Assembly: GCA_033439265.1 (NCBI GenBank)
Contig: JAVTVX010000010.1
Coordinates: 2,542,001-2,606,000 of the forward strand
Direction: 5' to 3'
Source: Dillenia suffruticosa
Taxonomy: Eukaryota > Streptophyta > Magnoliopsida > Dilleniales > Dilleniaceae
DNA: 64,000 bases
Shown here piece after piece: positions 43,841 to 54,900 of this stretch; position 1 is the first letter of the stretch, and each line of letters starts with the position of its first letter. The position numbers and the translations under genes were made by a program. Below the pieces are notes generated by a model. That model saw only the letters and a list, made by a program, of their open reading frames with translations, was not told the origin of the DNA and did no database searches.

Positions 43841-46800
43841 TTTTTTATTTTTTTATTTTTTTAGTACAATAAAGGATAAGAAAATAAAGGCAATAAGGAA
43901 ACACCCAACAGAAGGGAAACAAAACAACATAAAAGAACCAGCAGAAACTGGAACCAGAACACAGGAAGAGCTAGCTATCCCATTGCGGGCATGTCAGAGA
44001 GTAAAAAGGCGTTGATTTCTTTCTTCTTCTGCACCAAGATATTCCCTTCGCATCGATTTACAGAAGAGGCACAACCTCAGAGGGAGGCCTCTCAGATTCA
44101 ATTAACCGGGATGACTTCTTTTGCCGAGTTCCACCAGTTTGTCCGCACATCTATTTGTTTCTCTGAAAACGTGCATGATAACTGGAACCTCTAGCGCCCT
44201 CATAAGTGTTCTGCAGTCCAAAATGATATTCCTCCACCGATGATTTGTCCCCACTCCCTTGTTTATAGCAGACACCATATTCTGCGAGTCACATTCAACC
44301 ATTAGCTCCTTCATGCCTCTATCCTTAGCTATCCTCAAACCTTCTTTTAAAGCCCACAGCTCTGTCATACTGCTTTCTGCAGAGCCAATATTAGCCCAAA
44401 AACCTTGGAGCCACTTTCCACTGCTGCTTCTAAAAAGACCCCCCACACTAGAAGGCCCATCCACTGCAGTTGTACCTCCATGACATGAATCTTGATTTTA
44501 TCATCAGGAGGTTTAGACCATGCCATCGAGACCACTTCCTCCTCCGTACTGGCAGGGATCTGATTCCTAGTGAAGGACTTGATCATGTACAAAGTCCTTT
44601 TGGCAACCTGCTGAGGCGGTTCCATCTTCTTCTGGAAAGTTACACAGGATCTGGATTTCCATATTGCCCACACTGTCATAACAAAACCAGTTGCTTCCTT
44701 CTCCAGATTGAGCTGATGCTTCTTGTGAACTCCATTCTTGAGCCAAGTAACTCCATCATCACTCCAAAATCTAGCCGCAGAGTCTAAGTTCTGCACCATA
44801 TGCCTCCATATGTTCTTGGCGTGAGAGCAGTCCCTTAAAACATGCAGCAGAGATTCCTCCTTCTTATTACATATATCACATAACTCTGAATTCACAACGC
44901 CCCTCCTTTTCAGCTTGAGCTTGGTTAGAATTTTCTCCTTCACCGCCAACTACAAGAAAAACTTGACCCTTTCTGGACAGTTCATCCTCCACACCCAACC
45001 TCAGTCTTGCCTTTCTCTTTGTTGTAGCGGGAAGGTCTTCTTTTGAAGTCAATATGCAGAGGCCACCGTGAACTCCCCATCTGCTCTTTCCTTCCAGAAC
45101 ATCGAGTCACCACTTGATTTATCTTTAGGGATAGGCGTGACTCTAATTTCCTTAACTTTGTTCCTTAGGAGAATTGACTCTAACTTTGCCAATTTCTACC
45201 TGCCTGCATCATCCCAGAAGTGGTTAATTTTGATTGCTGCTGAGCAATCCTCTTTAGGGATCAAGGCTTCTTCCTCTAAAACATCATTGTCAAGCCAACA
45301 GTTACATCAGAAACTGATGGAGTTGCCATTGCCAATCCGCCATTGAATGCCTTTTGAAGACACTCCCTGCTGCAACAGATCCCTCTCCACACAGCTGAAG
45401 AGTTGCGTTTCCTCTTATGCTCAAGCAGGTTGACTCCTTTAAGATACTTGTTCCTAAGGATTTTCACCCACAAGGACTCTCCATCTTTCATGACTCTCCA
45501 TCCCAACTTGGCTAACATTGCAACATTGCAGTCCCTCATGTTTCTCACGCCCAGACCTCCCTCCTGTTCAGCATCGCAGACCACTTTCCAATTAACAGGG
45601 TGGATTTTTCTCTTATCCTCATTACTACCCCATAAGAAATCCCCATTCAATTTGTCAAGCTTATTACAAATATTCTCCAACAACCATGCAGTCTGCATAG
45701 TGTAGATTGGGATAGAAGACGTCACTGCTTAGATCAAGGTTCTTCCGCCGGCGGTACTTAACATATTAGCCTTCCAACTGCTCAGCTTGTCCTGCACTTT
45801 TGTAACTAGCTGGTGATAGAACTCCTTGTTGATTCTACCTTGAATGGCTGGTATTCCCAAGTATTTGCCCAAGTTCTCAGTGACTGTGAACCTACTGCAA
45901 GCTGCAAGAGAAGCTTTAAGATGACGGGGGCCGTAGGAGATATCCAAATTTTGGATTTTGACGGATTGACTTGAAGACCATTCTCCCCTGAAAATTCCCT
46001 CAAACAGCTCAGAATGTTACTGAGATTTAAGTGTTCCGCTTCCGCGAAGAGAATTAGGTCATCTGCGAAAAAAAGGTGAGAAAGGGCAGGACCTCCTCTC
46101 GCCACTTTTATAGCAGTCCAAACACTATTTGCAACCTTTTCTTGGATCATGGAGCTAACCTTTCCATCACCAACAGGAAGAGATAAGGGGAAAGTGGATC
46201 TCCTTGCCTCAATCCTCGGCCGGGTTTGAAAGCGGGGAGCGTCTCTCCATTCCAAATGATGGACGTTTTCCCATTGGAGACTGCAAACATGATAAGCTTT
46301 ACTAAATCGATAGGTAAATTAATCTCAAGAAGAACATTGGCCAGGTACTCCTAACTAACATTGTCTTAAGTTTTCTTGAGATCAATTTTGATGATCATAA
46401 AATTCTTCTTACTTCTCGAGTTCCTGATGGTGTGAATCACCTCTTGGAGGGCAACTATTTTGTCCAGAGTACCTCTACCCGGTAGAAAAATATTCTGGTG
46501 GGGGCCGATGATGTTCTGCAATAGGGGTCTCAGTCTTGATACTAGGCACTAGCTGAGAATCTCATAAGAGGTATTCAACAGACTAATTGGTTTGAAATCT
46601 GAAATATGGGTTGGCTTAGACTCTTTAGGGATTATAATCATAAAGCTTTGGCAATGACAAGGCAAAAGTAGCCCTCCAACAAAGCCTTGTTTACAAAGTT
46701 GCAGACCTTGTCCTTGACTGTATTCCAGAATTTTTGGTAGAATACCAGCTGAATCTCATCAGGTCCTGGAGCTTTCAGACCCCCCATGGCGAAGATAGCT

Positions 46801-46994
46801 CTTCTGATCTCACCTTCCTCAAATCTATTGCATAGAGCCTCCTGATCTTCTGGACTGATTTTGGCTCTACGACCTGCAAATCTACCACTCATTGTGGATA
46901 CTTCCTTGCTAGCAAAAAGCTTAGCGAAGTAGGAATTCGCATGGTCAGTGCACCAGATTTCATTAAAAAGAAATCTTCTTGTAAGAAAATGCAT
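43841..46994 (-). mobile_element. 5'-truncated LINE (L1-type, with RNase H), degenerate
   Basis: Reading from high to low coordinates, the reverse transcriptase N-terminal part lies at 46994-46638 (KAPGPDEIQLVFYQKFW). The catalytic FADDLILF block is at about 46045-46075. A thumb/connection region follows (AMLAKLGWRV, WSSW-like NLGKYLGIPA), then a zf-RVT domain (44365-44949, CDICNKKEESLLHVLRDC) and a C-terminal RNase H-like domain at 44102-44464 (MTELWALKEGLRIA, VECDSQ). The frame changes repeatedly and several stops interrupt it. A T-rich stretch on the plus strand at 43841-43862 looks like the remains of the poly-A tail. ORF1 and the endonuclease are absent, as in a usual 5'-truncated insertion. 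Confidence 0.85.
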
Positions 46995-46996
46995 GC

Positions 46997-47135
46997 TGTG
47001 AATTTAGACATGAAAAAATGCTGAAATCTTCTTGTAAAATTCATGAGTCAAATATGACCGACCTTATGTAAATGCTCTTGAACAATAAAATTTAGTTGTT
47101 TAGCATCAATTAATCTCTATTTCCTACTCTATCTT
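46997..47135 (+). repeat. Left LTR of the Copia element
   Basis: Similar to 50190-50316 over nearly its whole length, for example TGCTGAAATCTTCTTGTAAA followed by ATTCATGAG. At about 139 bp it is short for a Copia LTR. It ends 2 bases before the primer-binding site. Confidence 0.75.
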
Positions 47136-47156
47136 CTTGGTATTAGAGAAGGTACC

Positions 47157-50100
47157 AATTTCTTCTTCTTCCGTAATGAGTGAATTTCAATCTCATCCAT
47201 TTTCCTCCATCTTTCTAAACTCCAACAATTATTTTCAATGGGCCAATGGAATCAAAAGGTCCTTAAATCTAAGGAGACTTCTCCATCATATTACTAAAGA
47301 GCCCATTGAAGAACTTGATCCTCAATACGAAGAATGGAAGTAAATAGACGATCAAGTCTTTATCCTTCTATCAAACTCCATGGATTCTACTCACCGAATG
47401 ATGGTTTCAAGAGCTCCCACCGCCAAAGCCTTATGGGATCAAATACATGATTCTATAGGCTGGAATCCAATCTTGGAAGGGAACTCAAGGGACTCATTGC
47501 ACTCATTAAGAAAGAAGGAAAGAACCTTTCACAATTTTTCGGGGAGTATGGAGATCTTTGGAATGAGCTGAGAACTTTCAAGTCTTTCACTACCGATCCT
47601 AAGATCATCCAAAAAAGGGAAAATGAAAACTTGATTTTCAGCTTGCTGAGCTCGAGGAGAAAATTTTCTCCATGATCGATAAGAAATTTTTCGAATGAAG
47701 GAGTTTCCATGTTACCAAGAGGTACAATCTATGATTCAACGAGTAGAAGCAAGTATGAGATTGGAAGAAGCTTCCAAAGCCAAAATTGAAGCTCACGGTT
47801 TCAGTACAACATTAGAGGATCATGCAACTAAAAAAACACAAACTATAAGCAAAAAGGAAGCTTGTGCTTACTGCAAAAACCCAGGACACAGGAAGGAGAA
47901 ATGCTGGTTTTTCCATCCACATTTGAAACCAAAATTCAAGAAAAAGGAATCAGAACAGCCAGTCCTAGCTCAGCATGCAACTATAGAACATCCACTTATG
48001 GTGAAATATGCAACTCTCGAAAGCAAAGTGGATGAACTCAACAAGCTGCTGAAGCAAGTATCTTTCCCCTTAGGTACTAATTCTAACTTATGGTTTTGGA
48101 CTTCCATATGGTTAAAAATAAAATAAAGTTAAAAGGTAATCATAAGGTTGTCAAAGTTGTAAATGGACAAAATTTAAAAGTAAAAGAAATGGATGAAGTT
48201 GAACTTCTAGGAAAAACTACAAAAACTTTATATGTCCCAAATTTCAACTCCAACCTTATGTCCATTAGCAAAATTAATCAAAGACTAAGATTGTAAGGTT
48301 GTCTTTGATCCTAACAAATTTGTTTTTCAGGATTTCAAGTCAAATAGCATGATTGGTAATGGGTCTAAGAGAAATAACCTATACTTTTTATATGAAGGAA
48401 ATGTTGCTTATGTGGCACACCACCAAAGTCTCTACCCTTTGTGGCATGCCCGTCTTGGTCACCCTAAAAGGCAAGCTTGAAAACATCTATTTTCAAACCA
48501 ACACATTGAAGATAGATATCGTAAAGATTGTATTTTTGAAAAAGAAACTAGAGTGTATTATCCTATTTCAAAAATAATGTATGAAAATGTTTTTGAATTA
48601 GTACATTTTGATTTGTGGATTTCTCTGAAAATATCTAGTTGTGGATTTAAGTATTTCATAGTATTCATTGATCATAAAACTAGATATATTTGAATTTATA
48701 TGCTAACAAACAAATCAAAAGTGTTTGAGACATTTCAAAGCTATTATCGTTATATCACTAAACAATTCAATGCAAATCTAAAAATATTTATAATAGATCA
48801 TAGGGGGAGAATACACTAGTCATAAGTTTAAAAGTTTTTTTTTTTAAAAAAAATGGTATAATATATCAACAATCATGTGTATATACCCCTTAACAAAATG
48901 TGATGGCTGGGAGAAAGAATAAACATATTGTAAAATCAGCTAGAACCATTATGTTTCATGTTAATGTGTCCAAAATATACTGGTGTAAGGCAGTTAACAC
49001 TACTCACACTTGATAAATCTCATGCCTGTCGAAGTTCTCAAGGGAAAATCTCCCTTGGAATTAGTCTTAAATAAAAAACCAAACATTTTTCATCTTACAG
49101 TATTCGGATGTATTTGTTAAATTCACATTGCATAACAATTTAGAGATAAGTTAGATAAAAAGAGGAAAAAATATGTATTCCTTGGATATACATCATTCCA
49201 AAAGGGGTATAAATGTTTTGATCCAATCACTAACAAAATATACACATCTAAAGATGTAATATTTTTAGAAAGTAAATTTTATTTTGCAGAAAATAAAACA
49301 GAAGTTTCAAGCAAAGAAAACACTCAGAATCTTTGGTACATTGAGGCTACCCCTTCACTTTCTCCTCAAGTGAATGAGCAAGGTACTACAAATCAGGACG
49401 GAAATAATCAAGGTACAATCGAACAAGAAGGGACCAGCTCTACCCCTTCAAAAGAAGAAGAGGAAAGAGGATCAGGGGAAGAAAATGAAATTGAAGATAC
49501 TAATGAAGAAGTAGGTAGATCCCCTCCCCCTCTTGCACCCCTAGATGGCCTCCTTCCAAATGGAAGTTTTACTATAACGCTCTCTCTTCGGCTCATCATC
49601 TCTTTGATATCTATTCTACTACTAATGTCTCCTTAAGTGATTAGGTTTCTTGAGTGAAATTGATCAGTTTCAGGAGTCAAGAAACTTTAATGAGGCAAAT
49701 GAACATCCAGAATGGAGAAAGGCTATGAAGGAGGAGCCTGAAGCGCTAGAAACGAATGGAACTTGGGAGATCACGTCACTTCCCAAAGGAAAGAAAGCTG
49801 TAGGATCCAAATGAGTTTATAGAATTAAACAAATTGATGGATGCTTAGACCCATTCAAGGCCAGACTTGTAGCAAAGGGGTTTATGCAAACCTATGGTAT
49901 AGACTACAAGAAAACCTTTGCCCCAGTGGCCAAGATGAACACTATTCGAGTTCTCATGTCTTTAGCTACCAATAACTCATGGGAGATGTTCCAAATGGAT
50001 ATGGCAAATGTTTTCTTGCAAGGAGATTTACAAGAAGAAATATACATGGAATTACCTCAAGGGTATGACCAACAAAAAGGCAAGGTGTGTAGGCTCAAGA

Positions 50101-50175
50101 AAGCAATATATAGATTAAAACAATCTCCATGCGTCTGGTTCTCCATATATCTTTCTCTCTTTCCCTCTCTATAAA
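47157..50175 (+). pseudogene. Copia gag-pol remnant
   Basis: Gag is at about 47177-47710 (SNNYFQWANGIKRSL; MDSTHRMMVSRAPTAKALWDQI) and a CCHC zinc knuckle at about 47860-47905 (CAYCKNPGHRKEKCW). The region before integrase is at 48090-48480 (LYVPNFNSNLMSI; HARLGHP). Badly decayed integrase fills about 48480-49330. An acidic linker lies at 49370-49560, and the reverse transcriptase N-terminal half at about 49690-50145 (RLVAKGFMQTYGIDYKKTFA, QMDMANVFLQGDL). It stops abruptly after KQSPCVWF, before the catalytic YVDD block. Several stops and frameshifts occur throughout. Confidence 0.8.
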
Positions 50176-50189
50176 AAGAAAAGGCCTAT

Positions 50190-50316
50190 TGTGAAGTTAG
50201 ACGGGAAAACATGCTGAAATCTTCTTGTAAAATTCATGAGGCAAATGTGGCTTACCTTAGTTGTTTATCATCTTAGTTGTTTATCATCAGTCGATCTCTA
50301 TTTCCTACTCTATCTT
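50190..50316 (+). repeat. Right LTR of the Copia element
   Basis: Partner of 46997-47135. It contains a short internal duplication of TTAGTTGTTTATCATC (about 50257-50289) that the left copy lacks. Confidence 0.75.
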
Positions 50317-51364
50317 TGCCATCAACCAGAGGGAATCGAATCATTGCTGATAGCTTTCCAGTTATCCTACCAATGGCTTCTTCATTTTTACTCTAGCCTT
50401 TCTAATTTTTCTAGTCAACCCATCTCATGCAACTGAGCTCTCAACTAATACTGAATTTTATATTACAATACTACCCTTTTTGTATTACCAAAATTAAAAT
50501 ATTGCTCCCATGTATATCCCCTCAAGATGTGAATGCATAGATATGTAGCATACCCATCTCGTTAACAAGAAGATTGAGTTTAGGATGAAAGTGCTAAGGT
50601 TTCTCATGAGTAATTTGTAATTCTACAAGATTACTTGGATTCTAGCATATATATATATATTTCTCAAGTATAAGTTTTTGCGCTTGAATTTGCTTTTGGA
50701 CGATGGAGTTTTATAGCCTACAACTTTTTGCCGCATAGATATCGTAAGCAGATTGTCCTATGCCAGCATCCAATATGGTTTATTTGTGTTGCATTCTAAT
50801 TAACGTACCACGTTTAGCTCTAGTGACCATGTTTGAGTCATTCACATAAATTATTTGAACCAAACATGACACATTGTGTAACACGAAATTGTTTTGTAAT
50901 ACAAGTTAATTTATATTTTTTATTTTAAATATTTTAATCAAAATCTTTTCACGTACAATATCATATTTCCTTGTACATTCAATAACTCTTAAAAAAAAAA
51001 GTAAATTCAAGTCGTACTAATATTCTAATTTATTTAGTTGTTGAAATTATGTTGTTATATAACCCTAACTCTATCAATTTACTATTGAGTTAAAAAATAG
51101 AAAATTTTTAAATGTGTTAAATATAATTGGGTTAATTAAGATGCTCCATTCAGCTCTTCTTTTTGTACTTGATTATCGGTATTTAAAATTTTGATTAATC
51201 AGATTTGAATAGTTGTAGAATCTAATTTAGAGGCTCTCTTTCGGTATTAAATTTTTTATTCCCAAGTTTGAGATTTTATTTAAAAAAATTTAATATACTT
51301 TCACTAAATCAACAGGTGTCTGACTTTCTTGATTTGGAAACGGGACAAAAATCTCTAAGAGAAC

Positions 51365-51438
51365 AGTTTAGTGGTCACAATGTTTCTTCCCCAATCTGAT
51401 GATTTTCCATTCGAATCTCTATGTAACAAAAAAAATAA
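51365..51438 (+). mobile_element. Short tRNA-like SINE copy
   Basis: CAGTTTAGTGG is A-box-like, and about 45 bases later ATTCGAATCTC is B-box-like. The sequence ends TATGTAAC plus an A run. The same arrangement occurs at 51640-51726. Boundaries are approximate. Confidence 0.5.
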
Positions 51439-51639
51439 ACAGTGCAGAAAGCCCAACGGTAAAGTAGGTACCATATATGAAAATTACTTTCACTTTGAGG
51501 GAAGAGAATGCGACTGAAATCAACCCAAAAAACAGCACTGAGCTGTAGTCAGGTGGTTCGGAGCCTAAAGAAAAGACACACTAGTTTCGGGTTTGAAGGT
51601 GGGTAGTGACATCTTTGAGCCTCCTTTATTTTTTGTCCT

Positions 51640-51726
51640 TAAGGGGATAGTCTGTCGGTCACAATCCCCCTCCCCAACCCTGAAATTCAGGTTCGAATAC
51701 TTGTGTAACAAAAAAAAAAAAAGAAA
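51640..51726 (+). mobile_element. Short tRNA-like SINE copy
   Basis: GATAGTCTGTCGG is A-box-like and GGTTCGAATAC B-box-like, ending TGTGTAAC plus a long A run, as in the copy at 51365-51438. No target duplication was established. Confidence 0.5.
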
Positions 51727-51837
51727 AAGAAAACCCAAAAACCACCCAATGGGCTGGACAAAGCGCCCGTCCAATATTTTCAAGTCCAAGCCCAAGCCCC
51801 AGCCCGAAATTTCATCGGTCGAAATCTCTTGAGCCCA

Positions 51838-51897
51838 AGCCCGCCTGGTCGGTCACATGTCCTTGACTCGGCTTGACGACCCTCGATCTCATCTCAA

Positions 51898-51940
<43 letters not shown>

Positions 51941-51993
51941 GGTGTCGATTTCTCTGGAAGAAGAGAAGCACGAAGCAGCTCAGTACTTACACA
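51838..51993 (+). promoter_or_regulatory. Candidate promoter and leader exon of the small membrane-protein gene
   Basis: A CT run (51903-51937) is followed by GTGGGTGTCGATTTCTCTGG, further purine-rich sequence and a good donor, ACACAG|GTAACA, at 51993/51994. The coding exon at 57238 is preceded by a good acceptor (CCACTTCAG|TTTGGATATGG). A leader exon with a 5.2-kb intron is therefore plausible but rests only on splice-site appearance and the CT-rich start. Confidence 0.35.
51903..51937. repeat. (CT)n microsatellite
   Basis: About 17 CT units in the presumed core promoter or leader of the small membrane-protein gene. Confidence 0.9.
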
Positions 51994-54900
51994 GGTAACA
52001 TCATTTTGCTACCTCCAACCATATGCCTCCCTTTTTTAATCCTCGTTTTCCATTGTTATAGAAATCATTCGATTTAGTAAAGTTTCACTCCTTCGATCCG
52101 TATCTAATTGATGAACATAGATTTTCTTATTGTTTGTTTCTTGGTTTCCTAGTTAAGTTAGGACGATCCTATATTGGTTAATTCTGGTAGGTGTGTTAAT
52201 GTTTCTAATGTAATTACTTTATATATTATCTCATTTCTCTCCGTTATAACCATATCAAAATCATCACATAGAAAGAATTAAACAAAAAACGCTAAATCGG
52301 AATCATCCTTCGATTTTGTAACAACATGCCTCTCAGAATCCGTTCGAGTTTTTTCCTTTCTTCTTTTTTGGTGTATTTAGGCACTTGTAAGGCTATTCAC
52401 TGAGCTGGAGAAATGAGGGTTATGTAGTGGTTGAGCTTGTTCAATTATAACCACTTGTAATTGCACTTGAATTTTTGTGGGTTGTGTCTATTTTACTGTC
52501 CCATGATTAGATTTCTGATACTGCAGAAGATCAATTATAGATTAAATTTTTATATGGAATTTCTAGATCAAGATTAATTTAATTTGAAAACTTGCTGGTC
52601 TATGTATGTTAGTGAATTCCCTTCCCAGGATGCAAGCTGTCAATGGTTATGTTGAGATTAAATTTTTGATACCGTGATGAGCAAACGATGACTGCAAACC
52701 TAATCTTTTTCAATTGATGACTGTTTACCTAATTTGTTTCAGCAATGTGCTTCTTTTTCCTCTCTTATTATTTGACTTCGGAGAATGCCCTAGCTACATA
52801 TAGTTTTGCAGTCTAGAAAGGTAGTGACTGATGTTGCAGTATCAATCACCTTAGAGTTTAATTAATTAATAAATTGAAGAACTAAAAACTTAAACAAATT
52901 GCGTTTGACTACAAGTTTACAAGAATCAAGTTTGAAAATACTTTCTGAACTTTGTACTAAGAGATAATATTTAGTTGCTCATTCTTTCACTCTTTTTGTC
53001 TCTCCAAAACTCTGTAGTGTAGAAATAATGGATAATATGTCTATAGAAGAGAGATTATATATATACCTTTAAATTTTACCACTTTGAGTCTCAAAACTAT
53101 ATCCTTAACTTAGTTCATTGTACAATTTTTGAGAGATTTGAAATTTCTGAAACTATGTTGAGCTGCGGATAATTAGTCAGAAGGAATCATTTTGATATCA
53201 GAACAATGTCTACTTAGTCAAAATGTTTTTGGTGGTTTACTCACTTTACAAGTTAGTTTGTATGATTTCCACTGAGCACCACTAAAGCAGACTCAATTTG
53301 ATCTATATTCTCCTATCCTGTTTGAAATTTGTCATTCATTCCCCTGCTCTCTATATGCATCCATGAAGTGAGCATCTTGCTGTCCGATGCGAGTCTTGGA
53401 TCTTGTGGTGAGGGATGCAAGATGATGGGTTTATGGGATGTCCCATCTTTAACCCTGAGCCTACTAAAGAGTGCCAAATCTGTCCCAAACACTGTAGTGG
53501 CTTGACAGGATTGGGATGAGTTGGGACGGGCTTAAAGTGCGTTTTTAACATGTTATAACTGAAATCTCTAAATAGATGTTTTAAGGTCTATTCCCCTTCT
53601 CCCCATATTAGATATCAATGAATGTATAATCAAGCTTTTATTTTTCATCCCAGACCCTATAAGGCTTTTCCAAAATCTTCCTGTTAGGGTGGGGCTGGCT
53701 GGGGCTGCGAATTATATATGACCCATTACCATCATACTTGTGATCTATGCTGCCATTGCTTTGCATGAAGCATTCCATGCAACCTACATCTAGAGCTTGC
53801 ATGAGAGGATACCTTTTCATGTGAGTCAATCATCCTAATTCGCATTTATTGATTTCTATGCTGATCATGGCAACATGCATGCGAGATCACATTATTGGCA
53901 CCTTTAAGTAGTGTATTGAGCTATATATCAACCTGCATTGGCTGCAATGTAACAGTGATTTCTGATGTCTATTACCAATGCATGATTTGTTTCATCGGTG
54001 ATCTAGTGGTCAACTTAGCTGGATATAGAAAACCATTAGCTTATCCAGCTACATACTATTGCTTTGCCTAGCATTTTTTTCTTTTTGCTCGAGCATATAA
54101 ACACATGACAACCTTATCTTCTGACCTAAATTTCAATTTTAGAGGTTGCAAGGGTTGAATTCAGATCAATGGATGGTTTGCAACTTTTTGTGCTGAAGCT
54201 CCATGCTTCTTTAGAAAAGAAAAATCATTTTTCTGATCCTTTTGTGGTCTGTAGCACAACGTACAACTTGATTTAAGGAATAGAAAAAATATGAGGCTAG
54301 AACTCAAGCTTGTAGGAATTTGGTTTACTGCAACATTTGTCATATTATATTAATTTATGACAATTAACCAAGTTTCAATCAATATGGTGATGTCTAAATT
54401 GAAGTGTTATACATTTACCATATATATTTTTTTTTAATTTCTACATCCTTTTACTTTCTGACAATCTTTAAGTCGCCTGACCAGAAGTTGTAAAAATGAT
54501 GAAATGAAGTCCAAGTTTTATTGCCTTCCAAGGGAGAAAGGTTTGTTTGCTGTTGTTGTGTGTTCTTTTTTTCCCCCCCTCTTTTTCTCTTTTTTAAATA
54601 ATAAAAGAAAATATCAGATAAATGAGTTGAGACTACAATGACCAAAACTGTCAGTTTCTATTCATTACGGTTGTTATGTTTCTATTTGGAACTGCTTCTT
54701 CATTAACAAGTTTATTTTGACTATTTAAGGGACCCTATACGTGTCACTAGATTTTCATGCAAATGTAGTGTTATGCTTTGCTTGAGATAATTTATGATGC
54801 CTTGGTATACTTCTCTTGCATTTTTAGCCTTATTCTAAAAAATGTTGGTGTAATTGCTATGTTTCTTTTTCTTAAAGTGCTTATTCTCATACACCTGTAG

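Larger units (their letters stand above)
46997..50316 (+). mobile_element. Deleted Ty1/Copia retrotransposon with short LTRs
   Basis: Two similar sequences, 46997-47135 and 50190-50316, act as LTRs; both begin TGTGAA and end with CTCTATTTCCTACTCTATCTT. A primer site TGGTATTAGAG (47138-47148, close to the Met-tRNA type) follows the left one. A purine tract AAAAAGAAAAGG (50173-50184) precedes the right one. Between them are gag, remains of protease and integrase, and the beginning of reverse transcriptase. About half of the reverse transcriptase and all of RNase H are missing, so the element has an internal deletion reaching almost to the purine tract. No clear 5-base target duplication was found. 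Confidence 0.75.
50317..51837. other. Intergenic DNA with two short SINE-like copies
   Basis: No gene is recognisable; the AT-rich stretch contains two A-tailed tRNA-like sequences annotated separately. Confidence 0.5.
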
